From assembly GCF_003259185.1 (NCBI RefSeq), contig NZ_QGMP01000001.1, positions 1,736,001 through 1,800,000 on the forward strand: a stretch of DNA of 64,000 nt, given 5' to 3'. Shown here piece after piece: positions 28,517-37,015 of this stretch (its first letter is position 1; each line of letters begins with the position of its first letter). This DNA is from Isoalcanivorax indicus. Its GTDB lineage: Bacteria; Pseudomonadota; Gammaproteobacteria; Pseudomonadales; Alcanivoracaceae. The notes under the pieces are model-generated. The model saw nothing but the letters and a program-made list of their open reading frames with translations, was not told the origin of the DNA and did not search any database. Made by a program: the position numbers and the translations under genes.

Positions 28517-29041
28517 TTACTTCTGGCTTCCTTTGAGGCTCGCCAGAACAGCAAAGGGGTTATCCGCTTTCCCGGCACTCGCGTTGTCCTCGGGTTCATC
28601 ACCCTCGGGCAGGCGTGTGGGGCATTGCTCGTGCGTGGCCACCAGCGGCAGGGCCAACAGCAATTCCTCTTCCAGCAACGTCGCCAGCGGCATCTTGTCG
28701 TCGGTGACGAGCCAGGGATCGTAGCGCTCAGGAAGCGCCTGAATCTCCTCCTCGCTCCAGACCAATGCCAGCATGACCTCTGCGGTGACCGTGCAGGAGA
28801 CCGGCTCAAGGCAGCGCTGGCAGGTCATCACCAGTTCGGTGGACACCGTGCCGTGGACAATGCGCTGACCATCATCGGCGTCCCGCTCAAAGGTGAGCGC
28901 CACCCCGACCGGCTGCGACTGACTGTGCTCGAAATCACCCAGTCTTGGCAGTGCGGAAACGGTGGTCTGGCCACTGATGAGGCCGCCCTGGTCCGCCAGC
29001 TTGCGCGGCTCGACGTAGTGCGGCAATTGCCCTGAAAACAT
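28517..29041 (-). CDS. yceD: 23S rRNA accumulation protein YceD (DUF177)
   Basis: A 174-residue protein with the DUF177 signature: TCQRCLEP in the middle, an acidic central part, and the ending ADNPFAVLASLKG as in E. coli YceD. In E. coli and plants it supports 23S rRNA accumulation. The start (MFSGQLPHYVEPRKLADQGG) lines up with the E. coli N-terminus, so the ATG at 29041 is likely correct, although it lies only nine bases past an almost perfect promoter. Confidence 0.92.
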   Translation of the reverse strand: MFSGQLPHYVEPRKLADQGGLISGQTTVSALPRLGDFEHSQSQPVGVALTFERDADDGQRIVHGTVSTELVMTCQRCLEPVSCTVTAEVMLALVWSEEEIQALPERYDPWLVTDDKMPLATLLEEELLLALPLVATHEQCPTRLPEGDEPEDNASAGKADNPFAVLASLKGSQK

Positions 29042-29050
29042 AAGCGCGCA

Positions 29051-29079
29051 ATTCTAGGGCCGTGGCCGCCCCCTGTCAA
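29051..29079 (-). promoter_or_regulatory. Near-consensus promoter of yceD-rpmF
   Basis: On the minus strand TTGACA (29074-29079), a 17-bp spacer and TAGAAT (29051-29056). The expected transcription start (about 29044-29042) is zero to three bases from the yceD ATG. Confidence 0.8.
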
Positions 29080-29146
29080 AGCGTTATTGAAAAGCTAACC
29101 CTTTGAAGGAAAAGGGGTTTCCCGTGCGCCGCGAAAAGAGTGCCCG

Positions 29147-29152
29147 TATAAT
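29147..29152 (+). promoter_or_regulatory. Candidate -10 element upstream of maf
   Basis: A perfect TATAAT lies 46 bp before the maf ATG at 29199. No good -35 is seen at 16-18 bp, so the call is weak. Confidence 0.35.
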
Positions 29153-29198
29153 GGCCGCACAGAGCAGAAACCGACCCGAAAACCGCCCCGGAGACACC

Positions 29199-29807
29199 AT
29201 GTCCAGCGCCCCCGACCGCGAGCCCATGCCCCTCGTCCTGGCCTCCTCCTCCCCCTTCCGCCGCAGCCTGCTGGAGCGGCTCGGGCTGGCCTTCAGCTGT
29301 GACAGCCCGGACATCAACGAGCAGGCGCAGCCCGGCGAGACACCACAGCAGCTGGTGTTACGCCTGGCCCGGGAAAAGGCCCATGCGGTGGCAGCCCGCC
29401 ATCCCGACGCCCTGATCATCGGCTCGGACCAGGTTGCCGTCACGCCCGAGGGCCAGGTACTGGGCAAGCCTGGAGGCCGCGAGGCCGCCATCGAGCAGTT
29501 GCGCGCCAGCAGCGGTCGCAGCGTCACCTTTCTGACCGGCCTGTGCCTGCTGAACGCCGCCAGCGGTCGCCACCAGAGCGGCTGCGAACGCTTCCAGGTG
29601 CATTTTCGCACGCTGCGGGATGCAGTTATCGAGCGCTACGTGGATAGCGAGAAGCCCTTCAATTGTGCCGGGAGCTTCAAGTCGGAAGGCCTGGGGATCG
29701 TGCTGTTCAAGGCGCTGGAGGGGCGCGATCCCAACGCCCTGATCGGCCTGCCGCTGATCATGCTGACCGATTTTCTGGCGGCCGAAGGCGTTACCCTTCC
29801 CCTGTAA
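29199..29807 (+). CDS. maf: Maf-family nucleotide pyrophosphatase (YceF type)
   Basis: A 202-residue Maf protein with LASSSPFRRSLLERLGL at the N-terminus, LIIGSDQVA (catalytic Asp region), and FNCAGSFKSEGLG. Members next to yceD/rpmF are the YceF type, which hydrolyse m7GTP and related modified nucleotides and so act as house-cleaning enzymes. The ATG at 29199 has GGAG just upstream; an in-frame start at 29103 is possible but lacks a site. It is divergent from yceD. Its 3' end abuts the remains of the amidase 3' end and the 35-bp repeat. Confidence 0.9.
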   Translation: MSSAPDREPMPLVLASSSPFRRSLLERLGLAFSCDSPDINEQAQPGETPQQLVLRLAREKAHAVAARHPDALIIGSDQVAVTPEGQVLGKPGGREAAIEQLRASSGRSVTFLTGLCLLNAASGRHQSGCERFQVHFRTLRDAVIERYVDSEKPFNCAGSFKSEGLGIVLFKALEGRDPNALIGLPLIMLTDFLAAEGVTLPL

Positions 29808-30092
29808 GCGCTGCAGTGCCGGGCCGCGGCCACAGATCATCCCCGTCACACGGATCGGCCACCCGTACCGGACCTGCAACGAAGGCGGCTGCCTCGCCAG
29901 CGACACCGCATCCCGGCCAGCGCGGCCCAGTTAGGCTTGCCCAGACCGGGCAGAGTAGCAGGCCCACATGTCACCTGATATAAGAACGTCTATCCGATTC
30001 GGGAAGGGAGCGTTGCAGTTGCACGGAGAACCTCGCCATGCTTGCCGAGTGAGAGCAACGACACATAACAATACACTGAGCCTCTGAATCTC
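29808..30092 (+). other. Intergenic segment between maf and the island gene, with the left 35-bp repeat
   Basis: This segment carries the left repeat copy (29828-29862). Read on the minus strand in the amidase frame, it gives VADPCDGDDLWPRPGTAALTG and ends at a stop near 29792, i.e. what looks like the original C-terminus of the amidase found at 33.4-34.4 kb. From about 29935 the composition shifts to AT-rich. No convincing gene of its own was seen. Confidence 0.6.
29828..29862 (+). repeat. Left 35-bp direct repeat of the island
   Basis: Exact 35-bp copy beginning GGCCACAGATCATCCCCGTC, identical to 33436-33470 in the same orientation. The flanking bases differ between the copies. Confidence 0.92.
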
Positions 30093-33000
30093 ATGAATCC
30101 AGATTATCGTTTAGCGGGATGGATATCACTTCTGAGTGCAGCCTTGATCTTTCCCCAGCTCCTGCTAATCATCAGCGGAGCGCTGGCAGAGGTCTTTCTT
30201 GGCAACAATGCAATCACCAGACTGTCCCATGCTGTGGACTGCATACAGTTTGCCTTGAGCTATTACCTTTTGTGGTGCATCAAGCATTTTCTTGACGCAC
30301 CGAGGCTTGAGCGAACCATCAATGGCCTCATGATCCTGATGGTCGTCTATATTGGGATTTCCTTCCTTCAAATATTATATCTACAGCATGAACTTGTCAT
30401 AGCATCTATAGGGTTAATCCTGCTCATTCCATCTGGTTTTCTGTATATCTCTCTGGGGATAAAGCTTCGCAAACTGAATACACCAGCCGCCACCTCCTTG
30501 CATACTTATGCCGCACTTCTGGTTGCCAGTGGCGCCATGCTGATGACAATCATACTCGCAACCATCGCACTGCCATTATTGATTATCATGAATATAATAC
30601 TGGCAAAGGTATTTTTCCGCGCCGCCAAGCCCGGCCACGCACAATCCGGGACATCAAATCCGGAAAGCCAGAACAGCCCCGCGAATCACCCTGGAACAGA
30701 AATACATATCGCACCGATAATGGCAGCAGGAGCAGCAGTCCTGTTACTTTCTGCTCTTGGTTTGTACGGCTACCGGATACTCAATCTATACAATGTATTG
30801 CAGTTCAAAATTGTAATGCATGACACTGTGGTCAGATCCTTGACACATCTTGTGACCGCTGGTGTTGCAGGCATGCTTATCGCGACTGTTGGTTACAGAC
30901 AGCTATCAACCCAGATCACCTTCTGGCTTTTCGCACTGTTAGCTTTGTCCCTGGGGTTGTCCGGGCATGGCTTTTATCAGATCTATGGCGCGAGCGGCAA
31001 ACCAGATTTCCCAGAGTGGATCCTGGCCTTCATTCTTGGCGGCATATTCCAGTACCTGGCAACCTTGTCCCTGGCGTTCACTTATTTCATGCTGGGCAGC
31101 CACCTGGTCAGCCAACAGAGATCCTTATGGGGCTTCCAATGGCCACTGGCAGCAGGTTGCTTTACAACAGCCTTCTTTCTGGGGACCTATTTTTTCACCA
31201 CAGCGACCATGGCATCCCTCTGGTATCTGCATTTTGTCCTGCTATCCATGCTGGCCTTCGCCACACTGGGCTGGCCTGGGCTTTTGAAAAAATCAAAGCA
31301 AGGAAAAATGTACTACATAGGTGTATTCCTTTGCCTACCCTTGCTACTGATGTCTGCGCGCCCCCTTTACACCGCAAGCAAATTTTTATTTGACCATCAG
31401 GAATGGGTGACAGACACCTTCAGGCAACTGATCGACATGGAGTGGACCTCCATGGAAAGGGTCGATACGCTTCCCGAGAAAATCGGACACTACCACGCAG
31501 TCCACTTTCAACCACTTTTCATGGATATCTGGTTCAATTCTCGTGAGGAGCGACTGGCCTTCGATGGAACATACCTCTACCGCACCAGTGACGCCGGTCA
31601 ATCATGGGAGAAAGACCGCGCCCTGGGCTTTACTTGGCCGCGGAGGATGCAGTTCAGCGAGGATGGTCAACGTGGGTGGATCGATTACTCCTGGCAGGGG
31701 ATGGAAATTACGACAGATGGAGGAAAAACATGGACCGCTCTGACCGAAGAATCTATAAACGAGTCCATACCGGAAACCGACATAATATTTCTGGATGATA
31801 TCTTCAAAAGCTTATACCTTGACATCGAAACAGGTGCTGGATTTTTTATATACAGATGCCAGCAATTTGAAACCATGGATTTCGGTAAATCCTGGAACAT
31901 TTATGATTTCAAGGGTGAAAAAGGTGAAAACATATGCATTTACAGCTCTGCATTTTCAATAAACCTTGAAAAAACGCTCATGATCTCCAGGGAGAGTCCT
32001 TTCTCCAGGCATCTTTATCGCAGAGATCCGAGCAAAGAATTCTGGCATCCAGTCTGTGATATCGGATACCGATCCGGAAGGAACGAGTATTGCGAAGACC
32101 AGCCTCTGGCCGATCATGAAGAAGCTTTCCTGATGTCCCTCAGAGAAGGCGAGGAAGACCGCCACATTGAGTCCTTGCTGTATGATCCTGAAATCAGGAA
32201 AGCAATTATTGAGGACAAACATATCCCGATTTCCATGCTGCCAGAATCGCCACGGAGTACCAAAGGCATACACTGGATATCTGATGGCAAGACAATTGCC
32301 TATACCATTAATGAGGGAGAGAGCTGGATAGTTGAGCAAACCTACAAGGATTTTGATCATCTGGTTCCCATTGACGACAGCCGGGCATTTGCATGGGACG
32401 CCTATGGGGAATCGCTTGATTTCAGTAGTGACAGAGGAAAAACATGGTTACCTCTCCTGGATCTTGGCGAGCCTCCGCATCGCGGCTTGCAGAGTCATTA
32501 CTCAGATGAAAGGAAACTTATCTGGATACTTTCAAGTAAAGGATTGTTCATGATTGATATTCCTGGCGGCGAACATAAAAAAGTCATTAATACCGAGGAT
32601 GCCAGTTACGATTATTTGAGAGTATCCCCTGATGGCAGCTCACTATGGGTACTCAATGGAGATGATGGCACCGGAAAGGCAAGCTTCGATGCCGGCGCAA
32701 CCTGGAATGACTTCGATATTTCCAATCTCTCAGGCAATACAACCGACGACGAATATGAATATGATAATGAGTGGGTTTTCATACAAGCCATGGATTGTCT
32801 GACAGACTCAATGCGATGCTTCGTGCTGCTCAGCAATCGCCGTATCTATCAGTCAGACATCTTTGATGGCCATCTTCAGTTTGACGACAACTTCATTGCG
32901 CAAGTGCCAAAACCTCGCCAGAGCGAATATCACGACGAAATCAGGGGCGATCTGGTTGTAGACCAGGATGGAAAAAGGATGGTTTACGTGCCGGAAGAAT

Positions 33001-33410
33001 CGCTCTATTTCTATACATCCGGCAATGCAGGCAAGCGCTGGAGAAGGCAATCCATCAAAGTTCATGGCTATTGGATGCCGATGGAGAAAACCCTGGATGG
33101 TAAATTGCTGGCAAATGGCGAGAAGGCGCTGGCTATGTCTTCTGATTTTGGTGACACCTGGTCAACGATTCGCCCTTCGGGCTTGCGCGGCGGCACAGCC
33201 TATTGCCGTGATAAAGCCACGGAAACATTGCTACTGCTTACTGACTCTTCATCCGGCGGCTACCATGAAATCGCGTTCAGCGGCGATGGCGGCATGAATT
33301 GGGCACAAATGGACAACCAGGGAGCCACGCTCTCTCTTTGCGGCATGACCGAGGACTATCTATGGATAATTCGAGACGGCATGCATGTTTACCGTCGAGG
33401 TAATTTCTGA
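30093..33410 (+). CDS. Large membrane protein with C-terminal BNR/Asp-box (beta-propeller-like) repeats, unknown function
   Basis: A 1105-residue protein that I cannot assign to a family. Residues ~8-430 hold around eleven to twelve hydrophobic segments (for example IGLILLIPSGFLYISLG, LLIIMNIILAKVFF, MYYIGVFLCLPLLLM) with a polar linker near 200-220. Residues ~450-1105 are soluble and contain many Asp-box-like motifs (S/T-x-D-x-G-x-T/S-W): TSDAGQSW, TTDGGKTW, TMDFGKSW, SSDRGKTW, SFDAGATW, SSDFGDTW, SGDGGMNW. Such repeats mark sialidase/photosystem-assembly/Vps10-like propellers. The soluble part probably faces the periplasm. Codon use (ATA, AGA, AAA) is unlike the neighbours, supporting transfer. 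Confidence 0.8.
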   Translation: MNPDYRLAGWISLLSAALIFPQLLLIISGALAEVFLGNNAITRLSHAVDCIQFALSYYLLWCIKHFLDAPRLERTINGLMILMVVYIGISFLQILYLQHELVIASIGLILLIPSGFLYISLGIKLRKLNTPAATSLHTYAALLVASGAMLMTIILATIALPLLIIMNIILAKVFFRAAKPGHAQSGTSNPESQNSPANHPGTEIHIAPIMAAGAAVLLLSALGLYGYRILNLYNVLQFKIVMHDTVVRSLTHLVTAGVAGMLIATVGYRQLSTQITFWLFALLALSLGLSGHGFYQIYGASGKPDFPEWILAFILGGIFQYLATLSLAFTYFMLGSHLVSQQRSLWGFQWPLAAGCFTTAFFLGTYFFTTATMASLWYLHFVLLSMLAFATLGWPGLLKKSKQGKMYYIGVFLCLPLLLMSARPLYTASKFLFDHQEWVTDTFRQLIDMEWTSMERVDTLPEKIGHYHAVHFQPLFMDIWFNSREERLAFDGTYLYRTSDAGQSWEKDRALGFTWPRRMQFSEDGQRGWIDYSWQGMEITTDGGKTWTALTEESINESIPETDIIFLDDIFKSLYLDIETGAGFFIYRCQQFETMDFGKSWNIYDFKGEKGENICIYSSAFSINLEKTLMISRESPFSRHLYRRDPSKEFWHPVCDIGYRSGRNEYCEDQPLADHEEAFLMSLREGEEDRHIESLLYDPEIRKAIIEDKHIPISMLPESPRSTKGIHWISDGKTIAYTINEGESWIVEQTYKDFDHLVPIDDSRAFAWDAYGESLDFSSDRGKTWLPLLDLGEPPHRGLQSHYSDERKLIWILSSKGLFMIDIPGGEHKKVINTEDASYDYLRVSPDGSSLWVLNGDDGTGKASFDAGATWNDFDISNLSGNTTDDEYEYDNEWVFIQAMDCLTDSMRCFVLLSNRRIYQSDIFDGHLQFDDNFIAQVPKPRQSEYHDEIRGDLVVDQDGKRMVYVPEESLYFYTSGNAGKRWRRQSIKVHGYWMPMEKTLDGKLLANGEKALAMSSDFGDTWSTIRPSGLRGGTAYCRDKATETLLLLTDSSSGGYHEIAFSGDGGMNWAQMDNQGATLSLCGMTEDYLWIIRDGMHVYRRGNF

Positions 33411-34376
33411 TCCTTCTCCGGGCGCGATAGATACAGGCCACAGATCATCCCCGTCACACGGATCGGCCACGCCGCCCGGGGTCAGGGTCTCCAGCACCCG
33501 AGGGCGGTACTTCGCCAGCAGCGCCCAGAGCCGCGCCAGGGTTTCCGTGTCCAGCACACCATCATGGCGACGCTGGCGAAAATGCAGCTGGAAAGCCCGC
33601 ACCACATCCCGGGTGGCCGCATCCATCTGCCCACTGACCTCCAGCGGATAACCGTAACCGCGCAATGCCGCCTGCACATCCGGCAGGGATGGCGGTTGTG
33701 CTGCCAGCAACACCGTATAGCAGGCCACGGTTTCTTCATCCGGCCAGGCACCAATGCCAGCCTCGTAAAGCCGCTGCCACGGGAAGCGCGGCCCCGGATC
33801 CAGCTTGCGCGAGGGGGCAATATCCGAATGGGCTACTACATTGACCGGATCAATATCGTGCCGGGCCACGATATCCCGGGCCAGCGCGATGACCGCCTCG
33901 ATCTGATCGTCGGGATACGGCGCCCAGTAGAGGCCGAAGAGCGTGCCACGCGGGCCCGCGTTGATGATTTCGATACCGATGGAGGTATCGTTGATGTTGC
34001 TGCGCGGCCCCCACTCACTGACACCCGCATGCCAGGCGCGCCGGTGCTCTTCCACCAGTTGATAGACCAGCGGCTCACCGCGATGAAAACGTGCCGGCAG
34101 GGGCATCACGTAATGGGCGCTGACATGCGGCCCGGTCAGGGTGCGCAGGGCGCGGGCTTCATGATGTCCGGTGTAATGAATGACGAGATGGTAGATGCGG
34201 CTACTGTGACCCGGCGCCACGTGGCTGTGGTCCACCCGGTAGCCTTCGCGCCGTTCGGGCATGGCACAGGCCGCCAGCAACAGCGACCATACCAGAAGCG
34301 CCAGGCCGCTCAGCAGCCTGGCGTGGCGCGCGCCCGCAAGCCCGCTTCTGTCAGCGCAGACTCCAGCTATCAACAC
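33360..34376 (-). CDS. Lipoprotein N-acetylmuramoyl-L-alanine amidase (AmiD-like) with altered C-terminus
   Basis: A 338-residue protein with a lipoprotein signal (LLLAACAMP; Cys37). The Amidase_2 domain (~60-215) has zinc ligands in HLVIHYTG and VVAHSDIAPSRKLDPG and the Glu-containing region SIGIEIINAG. A peptidoglycan-binding domain follows (~240-295). It would trim peptidoglycan or anhydro-muropeptides at the outer membrane. The start is a GTG overlapping sppA by 26 bp. The last ~25 residues (VSIAPGEGSEITSTVN...) are encoded by island sequence beyond the 35-bp repeat and overlap the 3' end of the island gene on the other strand, so the native tail has been replaced. Confidence 0.88.
   Translation of the reverse strand: MLIAGVCADRSGLAGARHARLLSGLALLVWSLLLAACAMPERREGYRVDHSHVAPGHSSRIYHLVIHYTGHHEARALRTLTGPHVSAHYVMPLPARFHRGEPLVYQLVEEHRRAWHAGVSEWGPRSNINDTSIGIEIINAGPRGTLFGLYWAPYPDDQIEAVIALARDIVARHDIDPVNVVAHSDIAPSRKLDPGPRFPWQRLYEAGIGAWPDEETVACYTVLLAAQPPSLPDVQAALRGYGYPLEVSGQMDAATRDVVRAFQLHFRQRRHDGVLDTETLARLWALLAKYRPRVLETLTPGGVADPCDGDDLWPVSIAPGEGSEITSTVNMHAVSNYP
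33436..33470 (+). repeat. Right 35-bp direct repeat of the island
   Basis: Exact copy of 29828-29862. It lies within the amidase gene and encodes VADPCDGDDLW on the minus strand. Confidence 0.92.
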
Positions 34377-35346
34377 CCATCACCTGACCAATGCCCTTGC
34401 CAATACTGACGCCAAACCCGCGCAGGAAGCGTTCGAACGGATGTGGCAACACGGAATAATCGACAATCTCTTCGTGCCCGATCACGTCGCGGGCCACCTG
34501 GCCCGGACTGCCGTGCCCGTCAGCCAGGCCGATGGTCACGGCTTCATCACCGCTCCAGACCAGCCCGGAAAACACTTCAGGGTACTCGTCGACACGCAAA
34601 CGCTCGCCCCGCCCTTCACGCACGGCGCCAATGAACTGCTCATGCACCCGGTCCAGCATGCGCTGGATATGCACCTGCTGCGACGCTTCCACCGGACCAA
34701 ACGGGTCGAGCAGGGCCTTGTTGTCACCGGAGGTCATGACACGACGCTCGACGCCCAGCTTCTCGATGGCTTCTTCAAAACCGAAACCGGCCATGATGAC
34801 ACCGATGGAACCGACGATGCTGGCCGGGTCGACATAGATCTCGTCTGCCGCCGCCGCAATATAGTAGGCGCCGGAAGCCCCCAGATCGGTAATCACCGCA
34901 TAGACTTTCTTGTCCGGGTGCTCGCCCTTGAGCCGCATGATTTCGTTATACACGTACCCGGACTGCACCGGCGAACCGCCGGGGCTGTTGATGCGCAGCA
35001 TCACTGCTTCAGCGAACTCGGCCTCGAAGGCGCGTCGCAAACCGCTGGTAATGGCGTCGGCACTGGCCTCGGCGCCATCGGCAATGATACCGCTGATATC
35101 CACCATGGCCGTATGCGGCTGCGTGGGCGCCGTGAAGCCGCCGGTGCCCAGACGCATCGGCAGGAACAGCATCAGCACCAGAAACAGGTACCCCAGGGTC
35201 GCGGCACGGAAGAAGATGCTCCAGCGGCGCTGCTTGCGCTGCTCGTCCTGCATCGACATGACCACTTTTTCAATAAGCTGCCATTCGCGATTGCTTTGCG
35301 GTGGCATCGGGCGCTGCCCGTCGTTCCGGTCATTATAGTCAGCCAT
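34351..35346 (-). CDS. sppA: Signal peptide peptidase SppA (36-kDa type)
   Basis: A 331-residue S49 serine protease with an N-terminal membrane anchor (GYLFLVLMLFLPMRLG, ~50-66). The core includes RINSPGGSPVQSGYVYNEIMRL, DLGASGAYYIAAAADEIYVDP (nucleophile Ser in SGAYY), GSIGVIM and the Lys in TSGDNKALLDPFGP. It degrades cleaved signal peptides in the membrane. It lies in the conserved rluC-HAD-sppA order and follows the HAD gene by 13 bp. Confidence 0.93.
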   Translation of the reverse strand: MADYNDRNDGQRPMPPQSNREWQLIEKVVMSMQDEQRKQRRWSIFFRAATLGYLFLVLMLFLPMRLGTGGFTAPTQPHTAMVDISGIIADGAEASADAITSGLRRAFEAEFAEAVMLRINSPGGSPVQSGYVYNEIMRLKGEHPDKKVYAVITDLGASGAYYIAAAADEIYVDPASIVGSIGVIMAGFGFEEAIEKLGVERRVMTSGDNKALLDPFGPVEASQQVHIQRMLDRVHEQFIGAVREGRGERLRVDEYPEVFSGLVWSGDEAVTIGLADGHGSPGQVARDVIGHEEIVDYSVLPHPFERFLRGFGVSIGKGIGQVMGVDSWSLR

Positions 35347-35359
35347 TGCGTTTTCCCGT

Positions 35360-36028
35360 TCAGTCAGCGGCTACGCGCTGCGCCACCCCGATCCAGGGCA
35401 GCACCTCATCAATCTGTGCCAGCAGGGCCAGCGGTGTATGCGGCATCAGGCGAGCAGGCGGATGCGCACCATATATTACGCCGATTCGATCCACGCCGGC
35501 GCGCTCGGCCATTTCCATGTCGAACGATGTGTCACCCACTACCAGCGCCCGGTCAGGCGGACAGTCCAGTTCCTCAAGCAGTTCCTGCACCATGGCCGGG
35601 TGCGGCTTGGAGCGGGTCTCGTCGGCACAGCGCGAGGCCTGAAAAAAACGCCCGAGGCCAGTATTGCCCCAGACCCGATCCAGCCCCCGGCGGCTCTTGC
35701 CGGTGGCCACCGCCAGTTGCAGGCCTTCGCCCTGCAGCGTCTCCAGCGTCGCCAGCGCCCCCGGAAACAAGGGGCTGGGGGTCTGTTCCGCCGCGATGAA
35801 ATGCGTCGCATAACACTGACGCATTGCCTCGACATGCTCGCCGCCGGCGTGCGGATACAGCACGCGGATGGCTTCCTCCAGCCCGAGGCCGATGATCGAT
35901 TGCAGGGTTGCCGCCGGCAAGGGTGGCAACGACACCTCAGCCGCCGCCGCGGCCAGACACTGAACAATGCGACCCGTGGAATCCATCAAGGTGCCGTCCC
36001 AGTCGAAAATCACCAGTTGGTAGTGCAT
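35360..36028 (-). CDS. HAD-superfamily hydrolase (phosphoglycolate phosphatase-like)
   Basis: A 222-residue HAD enzyme with motif I DWDGTLMDS, motif II VATGKS, and motif III/IV K..P and VVGDTSFDMEMAERAGV. The helical cap lies between residues ~15 and 85. The substrate is unknown; position next to rluC and sppA matches a conserved Pseudomonas gene often annotated as a phosphoglycolate phosphatase-like protein. It starts at the ATG 16 bp after rluC. Confidence 0.9.
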   Translation of the reverse strand: MHYQLVIFDWDGTLMDSTGRIVQCLAAAAAEVSLPPLPAATLQSIIGLGLEEAIRVLYPHAGGEHVEAMRQCYATHFIAAEQTPSPLFPGALATLETLQGEGLQLAVATGKSRRGLDRVWGNTGLGRFFQASRCADETRSKPHPAMVQELLEELDCPPDRALVVGDTSFDMEMAERAGVDRIGVIYGAHPPARLMPHTPLALLAQIDEVLPWIGVAQRVAAD

Positions 36029-36043
36029 TCAGGCCGCTCCCCT

Positions 36044-37015
36044 TCAGGCCTTGCCCGCGCGCAAGCGTTGCAGCGCCTGCTCGAACGGTTCGTCCAGCGG
36101 CGCCTCGATGCGCAGCAGCTCGCCGGTCTGCGGGTGTCGCAGCACCAGTGATCGGGCATGCAGGAACATGCGCGGGTGCCCCAGCCGGGCCGCCCAACCG
36201 GCATTGGCGTCTTCGTTGCCGTATTTCGGGTCGCCCACCAGGGGAAAGCCACCATACTGGGCATGCACCCTTATCTGATGGGTCCGCCCGGTACCCAACG
36301 TCGCCTCGACCAGTGCCAGGTCACCGAAACGCTCCAGCAGGCGGAAATCTGTGCGCGACGCCTTGCCCTCGCGCGACACCCGCACCACGCGCTCGTTGCC
36401 ATGGCTCTGCTTCAGCAGCGGCGCCTCGATGGTACGCTGACTGCCGCGAAAACCGTGGCACAGCAGCCAGTAGCGCTTCTCGATGCCTCCGTCCTGCATC
36501 AGCCGCTGCAAACGACGCAGAAAAGGCCGGTTGCGCGCCAGCATGATGGCCCCGGAGGTATCCCGGTCCAGCCGGTGTACCAGCTCCAGATGGCGATCCT
36601 CGGGCCGCAGCACACGCAACGACTCGATCAGCCCCAGACTCACCCCGCTGCCGCCATGCACGGCCAGACCGAACGGCTTGTTATACACCAGCAGGTGGTC
36701 ATCGTCGTGAATCAGGCTGCGGCTGAGACGGTCCCCCAGCCCCTGCCCCACCGCTGGCGCCTCACCGGCACTGGCCATGCGCACAGGAGGAATACGCACC
36801 TCATCGCCCTCTTCCAGCCGGTAGGTCTGCTTGCAGCGCTTGCGATTCACGCGCACCTGACCGTCGCGGATGATGCGATAGATACGGGACTTCGGCACCC
36901 CTTTCAGGGTGGCTATCAGGAAGTTGTCGAGGCGCTGGCCAGCACGGTCGGCATCAATGCGAACGTAGCTGACCGAGGGGGCCACCGACTGGATATCTGA
37001 CGAGGTATCGGACAT
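36044..37015 (-). CDS. rluC: 23S rRNA pseudouridine synthase RluC
   Basis: A 323-residue enzyme with an N-terminal S4 RNA-binding domain (GQRLDNFLIATLKGVPKSRIYRIIRDGQVRVN) and a catalytic Asp in HRLDRDTSG. RluC modifies U955, U2504 and U2580 in 23S rRNA. A TTG at 37045 is in frame but ATG at 37015 matches family starts. A TAGAAT hexamer ends 7 bp before that ATG, which suggests a very short or absent leader. It is divergent from rne, the usual arrangement. Confidence 0.93.
   Translation of the reverse strand: MSDTSSDIQSVAPSVSYVRIDADRAGQRLDNFLIATLKGVPKSRIYRIIRDGQVRVNRKRCKQTYRLEEGDEVRIPPVRMASAGEAPAVGQGLGDRLSRSLIHDDDHLLVYNKPFGLAVHGGSGVSLGLIESLRVLRPEDRHLELVHRLDRDTSGAIMLARNRPFLRRLQRLMQDGGIEKRYWLLCHGFRGSQRTIEAPLLKQSHGNERVVRVSREGKASRTDFRLLERFGDLALVEATLGTGRTHQIRVHAQYGGFPLVGDPKYGNEDANAGWAARLGHPRMFLHARSLVLRHPQTGELLRIEAPLDEPFEQALQRLRAGKA

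Larger units (their letters stand above)
29828..33470 (+). mobile_element. Putative inserted island bounded by a 35-bp direct repeat
   Basis: About 3.6 kb lies between two exact 35-bp direct repeats that both encode the same piece of the amidase C-terminus. The inside is clearly AT-richer: two sampled 60-base rows counted 48% and 37% G+C (rows 32221 and 31801) against 70% in row 34501. It holds one gene and no recognisable integrase, transposase or terminal inverted repeats. A 3'-end-of-gene target with a short identity block is typical of site-specific integration, but a duplication by homologous or illegitimate recombination cannot be excluded. Confidence 0.65.

Noticed and set aside
29863-30092. 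Integrase or small recombinase gene at the island edge
   Set aside because: No open frame of meaningful length with recombinase motifs is present on either strand.
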